The notes beneath the pieces are model-generated. The model was not told the origin of the DNA, searched no databases, and saw nothing but the letters and a program-made list of their open reading frames with translations. From assembly GCA_027083995.1 (NCBI GenBank), contig JALWME010000119.1, forward strand, positions 1 to 14,883: a stretch of 14,883 bases of DNA, read 5' to 3'. Origin of the DNA: Sulfurovum sp. (lineage in GTDB: Bacteria; Campylobacterota; Campylobacteria; Campylobacterales; Sulfurovaceae). A program made the translations under genes and the position numbers. Positions 6,340-13,283 of the stretch are shown in pieces (within the stretch, counting starts at the first letter, position 1; each line of letters starts with the position of its first letter).

Positions 6340-7621
6340 AGTAGAGGTACTGGAAGCACTTAAACATGCCAATGTTTTTCTTACGGGTGGAGCAGGGGTG
6401 GGAAAGTCCTATATCACGAATGAAGTAATAAAAGAGTACCGAAATAGTGCCAAACAAGTTATCTCTCTGGGTTCTACAGGTGTGTCTGCTGTAAACATAG
6501 GTGGATTTACAGTGCATAGTTTTTTTGTATTTGGTATAGCTTCTAATTTTGATGAACTTAATCAAAGTGATAAACGATCCAAAAAACGTTTGGCAGATTT
6601 AAAAAAAATACTTAAAGCCACTGATCTCATTATTATTGATGAAATCAGTATGGTGAGTGCAGACCTGTTGGATATGATAGCATATAGGTTAAATAACTAT
6701 GGCTATTTAGGCAAAGTACTGTTTGTAGGAGACTTTTTTCAGTTGCCTCCAGTAACAAAATACAATAATCATAATGATATTTTTGGCGAAAAACTCTACG
6801 CCTTTGAGTCTATGGCTTGGGAGAGATTTGAACTGATAGTGATAGAACTAAAAGAGATGAAACGTACCAGTGATGCAGAGTTTACACATATACTTTCTAA
6901 AGTACGTCAGGGTATTTGTGATGAAGAAGTTATAGCTTATATGACTAAGTTGTGGAACAATGAACAGATGGAAAAAGAGCCAACCTATCTATATGGGCGT
7001 AACCTTGAAGTAGAGCAAACCAACCGATATAAACTTAATGAACTAGATTCAGAAGAGACTATCCTTTTTGCAAATATAGAGATGTTTGGGTCTGTACATG
7101 AGAAAAAATTAGCGGGTTGGAAAAAGATGCTACCCATCAGTGAACAATTAACACTCAAAGAGGGTGTACCAATACTTTTTACTGTCAATAAGTGGGGAAA
7201 GTTTGTTAATGGTGAAAGAGGCATACTAAGAAAGATAGAAGATGACCATCTTATTGTAGAAAAAGAAGAAGAGTATGTGCGTGTTGAACGTCATACATTT
7301 GACCTGTTGGACATGATGGTAAAAGAAGATGGTACAGTAGAGAGTATGAATCTTGCTACGCTTTCACAGTTCCCTCTAAAGCTTGCTTATGCAGTGACTA
7401 TACACAAATCTCAAGGGATGAGTATAGATAACCTTGTATGTAATGTAGACAATATTTTTGCACCTAGCCAGTTCTATGTGGCTATTTCACGAGCTGTTAA
7501 TCCTAAAAACTTGAAGCTTGATTTTACCAAAGGAGATTTTACACAATATTTACGCAGAGTGGTACATGTGGATAGGCGAGTTATAGAGTATTATAAAAAT
7601 ATGAAAGTCAATGAGGACTAA
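6329..7621 (+). CDS. Pif1/RecD2-like superfamily 1B DNA helicase
   Basis: ATP-driven 5'-3' DNA helicase of the Pif1-like group, cytoplasmic, 430 aa. Motifs in order: Walker A LTGGAGVGKSYIT (18-30), motif Ia GSTGVSAVNIGG (48-59) followed by VHSFF, Walker B IIIDEISMVS (101-110), motif III VGDFFQLPPV (133-142), motif V TIHKSQGMSID (357-367), motif VI YVAISRA (383-389). All are intact, so it should be active. Pif1 proteins unwind G-quadruplexes and help replication through obstacles; the substrate here is unknown. TTG 6329 is the chosen start because AAAAGG lies six bases upstream and no ATG precedes Walker A in frame. The start lies inside the end of the RNase T2 gene, so the two are probably translationally coupled. 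The 3' end overlaps the convergent next gene by 4 bases. Confidence 0.9.
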   Translation: MPNKVEVLEALKHANVFLTGGAGVGKSYITNEVIKEYRNSAKQVISLGSTGVSAVNIGGFTVHSFFVFGIASNFDELNQSDKRSKKRLADLKKILKATDLIIIDEISMVSADLLDMIAYRLNNYGYLGKVLFVGDFFQLPPVTKYNNHNDIFGEKLYAFESMAWERFELIVIELKEMKRTSDAEFTHILSKVRQGICDEEVIAYMTKLWNNEQMEKEPTYLYGRNLEVEQTNRYKLNELDSEETILFANIEMFGSVHEKKLAGWKKMLPISEQLTLKEGVPILFTVNKWGKFVNGERGILRKIEDDHLIVEKEEEYVRVERHTFDLLDMMVKEDGTVESMNLATLSQFPLKLAYAVTIHKSQGMSIDNLVCNVDNIFAPSQFYVAISRAVNPKNLKLDFTKGDFTQYLRRVVHVDRRVIEYYKNMKVNED

Positions 7622-9480
7622 TATGAATTTACACTTTTTAAGTAAAGTTCAATACTTCTTTTAGAGTTTAACCAACTTTCACGGTAGCGTTCAATGTATG
7701 TTTGTAGCAAATCTATCTCTTTATCTTTAGAGAGTATAAGTAATTCAGTAAGAATTTGAGAAAGATTCACAGTACCTATTTGCTCACTTTCTTCTAAAAG
7801 TTGTAAACAATATTGATAAAGTGCTTTTAAATCATTTGTAATAATGTAAGTTTTTATTCTTTCATCAGAATCTTTAAATATGAATAGTGCTTCACGTAAA
7901 GCATCTCTATATGCCAGTATATTTTTTGATTTGGCATTTCCTTTTTGAATATCCAAAAGTTCATTGTTGTATTGAGTATTTATAGCATTTGTGGTTGCAT
8001 TGGTTAGTGTAGGTTTAAACATATCTAAAGCACTATAGAGTTCTCCAATTTTAAAAGGTTTGGTAAGGTGGGCATTGGCTCCTGCAATATACATTTGTTC
8101 TATTTCATTTCTAAAACCGAGTGTACTTACAACAATGATAGGCAAGGTGGTATATTTTTTATCTTCTCGTATTTTTTTTGTAGCTTGATATCCATCCATG
8201 ACAGGCATATTTATATCCATAAGAACTATATCAATACTCGCATCATTTAATACAGCATCTACTGCTTCTTGTCCATTGTTTGCAAGTGTTATTTCTATAT
8301 CAGATTTACCTAATATATTTTGAATTATTTTTTGATTAATTCTATTGTCATCTACGATTAGAACATGTAAAGTATTAAAGTTTTCAAAGTCATCTCTTGT
8401 AATATTTTTAGCCTCTTTCAAAAAGAAAACATCCGTTTTTTTCTTTTTTTCTTTTGTAGTAAGTGTTTTTGTGCTGTTTATAATATAGATTTCATAAAGA
8501 AACCCATATATCATACCTATAGATAAAGGTTTGTAGAGATATTTACTTATAACAGGGCTAGGCTTGAATTGTCTATTTTTTAATCCATAGAGTTTTTCTA
8601 AAGATAATATGTAAAGTGCCTTTTTTGTTTTAATCTCTTCAATGTGTCTTAGTATTGTTGGTGTAAGAAGTGTATGGTCCAGTATGATAATATCATAGTC
8701 AGCAAAGTTTTGAATTGTACTGAGATGACTACTTTTTTTATGCTTTACACTTAACCCAAATTGATTAAATCCTTTTGCAATAACTTTGGCGGTATCTTGA
8801 TGATCTTCAATAAGTAAAACTTTTTGTCCTACAACTGTTTGGGGGAGTGAATAATATGACTCGATATAAACAGAACTATGCAAAAATGGTAGATGGACAG
8901 TATAGACATTCTGTTTTACACTAAGCGTTCCTTGTAGTTTATCAAGTAGCAGATGCGTAGTCTTAAGTGAAGATATATTTTTAAAATCAACCATTTTACT
9001 GTTTGATATTTCAATGATGATATTCTTAGAGGTATTGTTTATTTTAAAGCTAACGATGAGAGTAGCATTTGCAGAAGATTCAATGTTTTGCATAAGCAAA
9101 CTATAAAGAGCTTGTTCAAGCAGTATAGGGTCAGAAACCAATTCAATAGGTAAATTAATATCAATATCATAAATAAATTCTATATTAAATTTTCTCATTT
9201 TGGATTCAACAAGTCCATAGACTTCATTGAGTAAATTTTGTACCCTAAAGGTCTTGTTTTGTGGCTTATATGTATCTGTATTTGTTTTTAAAAAATGAAT
9301 AAACTCTTTATCTGCACTGATTAAATCTTGGCTTTGATTAAATGATTTTATTTTTTTTCTTTTAGTGTTGGTTAATTTGGAGTGTTTGTCTTTTTTATAT
9401 TTATGATAAAGCTTAAAAGTTTTATAGGAGACAAAAATGATAAGAGAGATGAGTAAAAAAAGTGTAATGATTTCATTCAT
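7618..9480 (-). CDS. membrane-anchored composite signalling protein: degenerate kinase, two receiver domains, HPt-like tail
   Basis: 620 aa. One N-terminal membrane helix (about 4-20), then a Lys-rich stretch. Residues about 75-200 align in pattern with a histidine-kinase ATPase domain (SDPILLEQALYSLLMQN, ending VHLPF), but the N-box Asn, the DxGxG box and the GxGLG box are missing, and no dimerisation/H-box His motif is visible. Receiver 1 (about 219-332) is divergent but keeps acidic Glu225/Asp226, Asp268, Ser293 and Lys317. Receiver 2 (about 371-488) is textbook: IVDDN with Asp377/378, phospho-acceptor Asp422 in LMDINMP, Ser452/Thr453, Lys474. Residues about 523-612 resemble an HPt helix bundle, but no His sits at the expected place (LQLLEESEQIG where HTLKGxxxxLG is usual). 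It probably receives phosphate from another kinase and acts by protein contact. No output domain was recognised. Confidence 0.85.
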   Translation of the reverse strand: MNEIITLFLLISLIIFVSYKTFKLYHKYKKDKHSKLTNTKRKKIKSFNQSQDLISADKEFIHFLKTNTDTYKPQNKTFRVQNLLNEVYGLVESKMRKFNIEFIYDIDINLPIELVSDPILLEQALYSLLMQNIESSANATLIVSFKINNTSKNIIIEISNSKMVDFKNISSLKTTHLLLDKLQGTLSVKQNVYTVHLPFLHSSVYIESYYSLPQTVVGQKVLLIEDHQDTAKVIAKGFNQFGLSVKHKKSSHLSTIQNFADYDIIILDHTLLTPTILRHIEEIKTKKALYILSLEKLYGLKNRQFKPSPVISKYLYKPLSIGMIYGFLYEIYIINSTKTLTTKEKKKKTDVFFLKEAKNITRDDFENFNTLHVLIVDDNRINQKIIQNILGKSDIEITLANNGQEAVDAVLNDASIDIVLMDINMPVMDGYQATKKIREDKKYTTLPIIVVSTLGFRNEIEQMYIAGANAHLTKPFKIGELYSALDMFKPTLTNATTNAINTQYNNELLDIQKGNAKSKNILAYRDALREALFIFKDSDERIKTYIITNDLKALYQYCLQLLEESEQIGTVNLSQILTELLILSKDKEIDLLQTYIERYRESWLNSKRSIELYLKSVNSY

Positions 9481-9518
9481 ATTTTAAATACCTGTAATTT
9501 TGTTTTTCGAACAGAGAT

Positions 9519-9527
9519 ATAATAACA
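9519..9527 (-). promoter_or_regulatory. extended -10 promoter of the receiver-domain protein gene
   Basis: TGT-TATTAT on the minus strand, about 38 bases before the ATG at 9480. This predicts a leader of roughly 30 nt with only a weak Shine-Dalgarno (ACAGG, 10 bases before the ATG). It gives this gene its own promoter separate from the DAG-kinase-like gene. Confidence 0.5.
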
Positions 9528-9578
9528 GTAGAATATATAGAAATTACAGCAATACAAAATAACTTTCTCCCCTTTTTT

Positions 9579-9610
9579 AGTAATATAAATTCTATTGAAT
9601 TTATATTACT
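9579..9610. repeat. perfect 14-bp inverted repeat, possible terminator or operator
   Basis: Arms AGTAATATAAATTC (9579-9592) and GAATTTATATTACT (9597-9610) pair perfectly around the loop TATT. It lies 7 bases past the stop of the DAG-kinase-like gene, where its terminator would be. However, on that strand it is followed by AAAAAAGGGG rather than a U tract, so a standard intrinsic terminator is not supported. An RNA 3'-end stabiliser or a protein-binding palindrome are alternatives. The rest of 9481-9616 holds the promoter of the next gene and nothing else I recognise. Confidence 0.6.
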
Positions 9611-9616
9611 TGAATA

Positions 9617-10300
9617 TTAACTAACAACGATAAACATATGTCCCCATGTATCAATTTGAAGTATAGAGTCTTTTATAGTTACAATATCACCATCTAACTC
9701 TATGAGATTATAATTATTGTCCAACTCTATATTTATGGGAGCTTGTACTTTCCCATAAAAATTACCAAAATTAGCTATAAATGAAGCAGGAGTAAAGATG
9801 AAGAAATGTTTGGAACTAAGCAGCATAAACGGTGTCATAATGATATGCACAGGCAAGAGAAAGAAAGCAGCAAGTAGGTATTTGAGTATACCATGTTTAA
9901 GTATGCCAAAACGCAAAGTCTCTGCGAGAAAAATGTGCTGTAAGTCACCCATATTGCCTGCAGAAAAAAGAAAAATTTCCTGGTTAAGGGAGTAGATGTT
10001 TTGTATTTGGGTCTTAGGTGTTTGCTTTTGTGCTAATTTGTCAAGAATGACTTCAAGTTTAGGTACACTGTGAAGCTTGGCTATGACATTAAATGAGCCT
10101 GTGGGATTTAGTATAAAAGGGGGGAGATTTTTAAAATGTTTTAGGGTTTTCATAACACGGCGTATACTGCCATCTCCCCCATTAATGATGATGTATTCGT
10201 AAGATTCTATATCAGGATGAGAAGCAAGTTCAGATTCTTTTATGGTAGTCATTGTCAGTGTATCATGCTTTATAGCTTTGTTAATACTAAGAATTTTCAT
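9617..10300 (-). CDS. short diacylglycerol-kinase-like (DAGK_cat/YegS-type) lipid kinase homologue
   Basis: 227 aa. IIINGGDGSIRRVMKTL (37-53) matches the GGDGTxNEV nucleotide-binding motif of diacylglycerol, sphingosine and YegS-type lipid kinases; FILNPTGSFNVIAK (62-75) matches their PxGTxND block. The C-terminal NLIELDGDIV matches the usual xxxxDGE segment. Both signature blocks deviate: Ser for Thr in GGDGS, and TGSFN for GTxND, losing the usual Asp. It is shorter than typical members (about 290-320 aa), with a compressed N-terminus and a hydrophobic segment about 145-165. It probably phosphorylates a lipid or is a binding-only relative; activity is uncertain. The start is ATG with AAGGAAG just upstream (10310 to 10304). 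It diverges from the pqi operon across a shared 52-bp spacer, which fits a membrane-lipid theme. Confidence 0.75.
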   Translation of the reverse strand: MKILSINKAIKHDTLTMTTIKESELASHPDIESYEYIIINGGDGSIRRVMKTLKHFKNLPPFILNPTGSFNVIAKLHSVPKLEVILDKLAQKQTPKTQIQNIYSLNQEIFLFSAGNMGDLQHIFLAETLRFGILKHGILKYLLAAFFLLPVHIIMTPFMLLSSKHFFIFTPASFIANFGNFYGKVQAPINIELDNNYNLIELDGDIVTIKDSILQIDTWGHMFIVVS

Positions 10301-10339
10301 ACTCTTCCTTCAATTAAACCAATGTCTCCCAAGCTTGGC

Positions 10340-10349
10340 TATAATTATA
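10340..10349. promoter_or_regulatory. palindromic shared -10 box between the DAG-kinase-like gene and the pqi operon
   Basis: TATAATTATA reads identically on both strands, giving a perfect TATAAT in each direction with two bases in common. On the plus strand it ends 7 bases before the ATG at 10353, which lacks a Shine-Dalgarno, so a leaderless pqiA transcript is predicted. On the minus strand it gives a leader of about 37 nt with a good Shine-Dalgarno. The two starts should be mutually exclusive. Confidence 0.6.
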
Positions 10350-10352
10350 ACC

Positions 10353-10997
10353 ATGAAACTTGAAAATGAAGATGCTCTTGATAATCTTATCATTTGTCAG
10401 CAGTGTTATACATTACATGAAGAGGTTCCTATAGAAGATGGTTCTAAAGCTGTATGTTTTGAGTGTGGAAGGATACTTTACAGGTATGATTCAAAGCTTA
10501 TTGATTATGGCTTGGCATTGAGCATTACAGGATTTATATTTTTTATACTTGCCAATCTCTTTCCTTTGGTAAAGATAGAACTGCTTGGACATGAACAGTT
10601 CATCACTATACCTAAAACCTTTATGGCACTGTTTGATAATGGATTTTATGTAGTAGGGTTGTTGTGTACGTTTCTTATTTTTATATTTCCCTTGATGATA
10701 TTTACCATTAATATGCTGCTTTTTACACTTTTAAAGGTAAAAAAAGGTGAAAAGCTAAGTAAAGAGTTATTGGTACTTCTTTCTCATATCATTCCTTGGA
10801 GTATGTCAGATATTTTCCTCATTTCAATTCTTGTTGCTTTGGTCAAACTTGTAGGCTATGCACAGATACATATGGGCATAGCTTTTTGGGCATTGATGGT
10901 ATTTGTTTTGTTAGACATATATATTACCAAGACTATTCATATATCAGAGGTGTGGATGCTACGTAAAAGAATCTATTTTGACGAAGGCTTCAGATGA
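10353..10997 (+). CDS. pqiA: PqiA-family membrane protein, first half of a split PqiA
   Basis: Inner-membrane component of an MCE-type lipid transport system. The 214 aa start at ATG 10353; the open frame extends to 10242, but that extension lies opposite the DAG-kinase-like gene and upstream of the shared promoter. N-terminal zinc ribbon with Cys15, Cys18, Cys35 and Cys38, then about four membrane segments (about 53-73, 98-127, 150-167, 174-192). PqiA landmarks are ANLFPLVKIELLG and IPWSMSDIFLISILVALVKL. E. coli PqiA is one protein of about 417 aa with two such modules; here each module is a separate gene. It overlaps the next gene by 4 bases (ATGA), so the two halves are coupled and probably assemble together. 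It is the first gene of a four-gene operon. Confidence 0.9.
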   Translation: MKLENEDALDNLIICQQCYTLHEEVPIEDGSKAVCFECGRILYRYDSKLIDYGLALSITGFIFFILANLFPLVKIELLGHEQFITIPKTFMALFDNGFYVVGLLCTFLIFIFPLMIFTINMLLFTLLKVKKGEKLSKELLVLLSHIIPWSMSDIFLISILVALVKLVGYAQIHMGIAFWALMVFVLLDIYITKTIHISEVWMLRKRIYFDEGFR

Positions 10998-11593
10998 TTG
11001 AAGTAAGAGAAGAGGAACTTATACGCTGCCCCGTCTGTGAAGCTGTCAATATAGATAAGGGAGAAGAAAATGTCTGTAGGCGTTGTGGTTCTGCTATATA
11101 CAAATACAGAAACTTTTCTACACAGAAGTCTTGGGCATACCTTATCACAGCCATTATCGCCTATATTCCTGCCAACCTTTACCCTATGCTCATTACCAAG
11201 CAGTTTGGTGCAGTAGAAGGCAGTACTATACTTGGCGGGGTGGTGATGTTATGGGAACATGGTTCGTACCCTATAGCACTCATAATCTTTGTAGCGTCTA
11301 TCGTAATCCCTGTGTTGAAGTTTTTAATCTTGATTTATTTGCTTATTAGTGTAAAATACCCCATAGGAAAAGATAAAAAAGTAAACAAACATAAGCTCTA
11401 TTATATGACCGAAGCCATAGGTCCTTGGTCTATGATAGATGTATTTGTAGTTGCTATCCTTGCAGCACTGATACACTTAGCCAATGTAGAAATAGTAGCG
11501 GGTACAGCTGCGACAGCTTTTGCACTGTCTGTATTTTTTACACTGTTAGCGGCACATGCGTTTGATGAACGACTCATAAAGGAAAACAAATAA
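10994..11593 (+). CDS. pqiA: PqiA-family membrane protein, second half of a split PqiA
   Basis: 199 aa. Zinc ribbon with Cys12, Cys15, Cys28 and Cys31, then about four membrane segments. PqiA landmarks are ANLYPMLITKQFG and GPWSMIDVFVVAILAALIHLANV, matching the preceding protein at the same relative places. The start ATG overlaps the preceding TGA (ATGA), which indicates translational coupling. Together with its neighbour it equals one full two-module PqiA/LetA. The family partners an MCE protein that bridges the periplasm, and that protein is the next gene. The stop is followed by a 6-codon micro-ORF before pqiB. Confidence 0.9.
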   Translation: MIEVREEELIRCPVCEAVNIDKGEENVCRRCGSAIYKYRNFSTQKSWAYLITAIIAYIPANLYPMLITKQFGAVEGSTILGGVVMLWEHGSYPIALIIFVASIVIPVLKFLILIYLLISVKYPIGKDKKVNKHKLYYMTEAIGPWSMIDVFVVAILAALIHLANVEIVAGTAATAFALSVFFTLLAAHAFDERLIKENK

Positions 11594-11620
11594 TGATTGG
11601 GGAAAATAGATAATGTCTAA
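11581..11620 (+). repeat. imperfect 20-bp tandem duplication at the pqiA2/pqiB junction creating a micro-ORF
   Basis: Bases 11581-11595 and 11601-11615 match at 13 of 15 positions (GGAAAAYARATAATG) with a 20-bp period. Each copy ends in TAATG. The first TAATG closes pqiA2 and opens a 6-codon ORF, MIGENR (11593-11613), whose stop overlaps the pqiB ATG in the second TAATG. Both ATGs have a GGA-type site 9 bases upstream. The micro-ORF could relay terminating ribosomes to pqiB or be an accident of duplication. Confidence 0.6.
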
Positions 11621-13283
11621 ACAGATACCAAAAGTAGAAGAATCAAGCAAATTTAACCTTATAACTTCTATTTGGATTGTGCCTTTTATTGCACTTATTA
11701 TTGCAGGTTGGCTTGCCTATCAGTATTTTTCTCAGCTAGGACCAGAAATACGTATTATCTTTCCTAAAAATGAAGGCTTGCAAGCAGGACAAAGCCAGAT
11801 AAAATACAGGGATGTGCCTATAGGTACAGTAATGAAGATAGAATTGGAAGAAGATGGAGAGGGTGTAACTGTTATCGCACGTATGGATAAAAGTGCGACA
11901 AATTATATGAATGAAAACAGCAAGTTTTGGATAGTCAAACCAGAGGTAGGCATGACTGGTGTTTCTGGACTTGAGACGCTCATATCAGGAACCTATATAA
12001 ATATGTATACGAAAAAAGGTGGTGCATTTAAAGATGAGTTTCATGGCATGAGCCATGCCTATAGAAAAATTAGTGATGGAGAATATTTTCACCTCTCTGC
12101 ACCCATAGGTTACAATGTGAGTAAAGGTACACCTGTTTACTTCAAAAACATAAAAGTAGGACAGGTAGAATATATGAATGTATCTTTGGATGGTTCTTCT
12201 ATTGATTTTATTGTTTTTATAGAAAAATTTTATGTTCCTTATGTGCATACAAACTCCAAGTTCTGGGTGACATCTGCTTTAGATGTAGATATATCCAACG
12301 GCAGGCTTGATGTCAATGTGGCACCTTTGTCATACATTTTAAATGGAGGGATTGCCTTCTCTTCTACAGGAGAGGATAGTAACAATACAGTACCCGATAC
12401 ATTTGTATTTCACCTGTACAAAAATGGTTCCATTGCCAATGGCAAGAAGATAGGTCAGGGTGGAGATGCCATAAAAGAGTTTGCCATAGTAGTGAAGGAC
12501 TCTATAGCCAAACTTAAAAGAGATGCCTCTGTAAGGTATGATGGTTTTGATGTAGGACATGTCAAAGATATAAAACTTTCTTATAATACAAAGTCGCACA
12601 AGATGTTGGGCAAGGTACTTTTGGAGATAGATACCTCTTCTTTTAAAGACAAGAGTGACCCTAAGCATACAGGTGAAGAAAATTTCTATCAAGCAGTAAA
12701 AGAAGGTTTACGTGCAAAAATAAGTCCTTCAAATCCAATTACCGGTACATTGTTTGTTGATTTGGTTTTTGAAGATGACAATAGTACACAAGGTATTATA
12801 TATGGCGAAAGGTGTCCTATTTTGCCTACAGTAGCATACCATGAAAATGGGCTTATGGATAGTATAGAAACGATGATAGCCAAACTAAACAGACTTCCTC
12901 TGGAAAAACTTATGGGTTCACTCAACAGTGTCATAGAAGATGCAGGTATTGTAGTACGTGACACAGGGAAAGTAGTACAAGGGGTAGACAAACCTTTGGT
13001 AAGTGTACTAAGCGATTTGAAAACCACGGTAAAAAACCTCAATAAAATGACCAACAAAAAGTCTTTTGCTGCTATGCCTGATGAGGTCAACAAAACACTA
13101 AAAGAGTTAACACGTACACTCAAAGCCACCAAAAAAGTAGTCAAAGGGTATGACAATAATTCACTTATTACCCATCAGATAGCACAGACACTTAAAATAG
13201 TCACAAAAACATCACAAGAGATGCAACATTTCTTAAGGATGTTAAACCGTAAACCTAATTCACTTATATTTGGAGATAGATAA
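11613..13283 (+). CDS. pqiB: PqiB, three-MCE-domain periplasm-spanning lipid transport protein
   Basis: 556 aa. Short cytoplasmic N-terminus, one membrane anchor (about 17-37), then three MCE (mammalian cell entry/MlaD) domains: about 44-135, 158-250 and 287-388. Each shows the family pattern; for example GLQAGQSQIKYRDVPIGTV (55-73), VSKGTPVYFKNIKVGQV (169-185) and LKRDASVRYDGFDVGHV (301-317). The C-terminal part (about 412-545) is helical and coiled-coil-like. Three MCE domains plus a long helical tail is the PqiB architecture (LetB/YebT has seven, MlaD one). E. coli PqiB forms a hexameric needle crossing the periplasm; the same is inferred here. The ATG overlaps the stop of a micro-ORF, and the next gene starts on the last base of this stop codon (TAATG). 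Confidence 0.93.
   Translation: MSKQIPKVEESSKFNLITSIWIVPFIALIIAGWLAYQYFSQLGPEIRIIFPKNEGLQAGQSQIKYRDVPIGTVMKIELEEDGEGVTVIARMDKSATNYMNENSKFWIVKPEVGMTGVSGLETLISGTYINMYTKKGGAFKDEFHGMSHAYRKISDGEYFHLSAPIGYNVSKGTPVYFKNIKVGQVEYMNVSLDGSSIDFIVFIEKFYVPYVHTNSKFWVTSALDVDISNGRLDVNVAPLSYILNGGIAFSSTGEDSNNTVPDTFVFHLYKNGSIANGKKIGQGGDAIKEFAIVVKDSIAKLKRDASVRYDGFDVGHVKDIKLSYNTKSHKMLGKVLLEIDTSSFKDKSDPKHTGEENFYQAVKEGLRAKISPSNPITGTLFVDLVFEDDNSTQGIIYGERCPILPTVAYHENGLMDSIETMIAKLNRLPLEKLMGSLNSVIEDAGIVVRDTGKVVQGVDKPLVSVLSDLKTTVKNLNKMTNKKSFAAMPDEVNKTLKELTRTLKATKKVVKGYDNNSLITHQIAQTLKIVTKTSQEMQHFLRMLNRKPNSLIFGDR

Noticed and set aside
9518..9523. Plus-strand TATAAT opposite the receiver-protein promoter
   Set aside because: No plus-strand gene follows (only the antisense of the DAG-kinase-like gene), so it is explained as the complement of the minus-strand TATTAT.
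10242..10352. N-terminal extension of the first PqiA protein (start at 10242)
   Set aside because: It lies antisense to the DAG-kinase-like gene and upstream of the shared promoter; the zinc-ribbon protein begins naturally at ATG 10353.
12689..13156. 155-codon open frame on the minus strand inside pqiB
   Set aside because: Low-complexity Ser/Thr/Leu-rich shadow of a firmly identified MCE gene; no start signal or family pattern.
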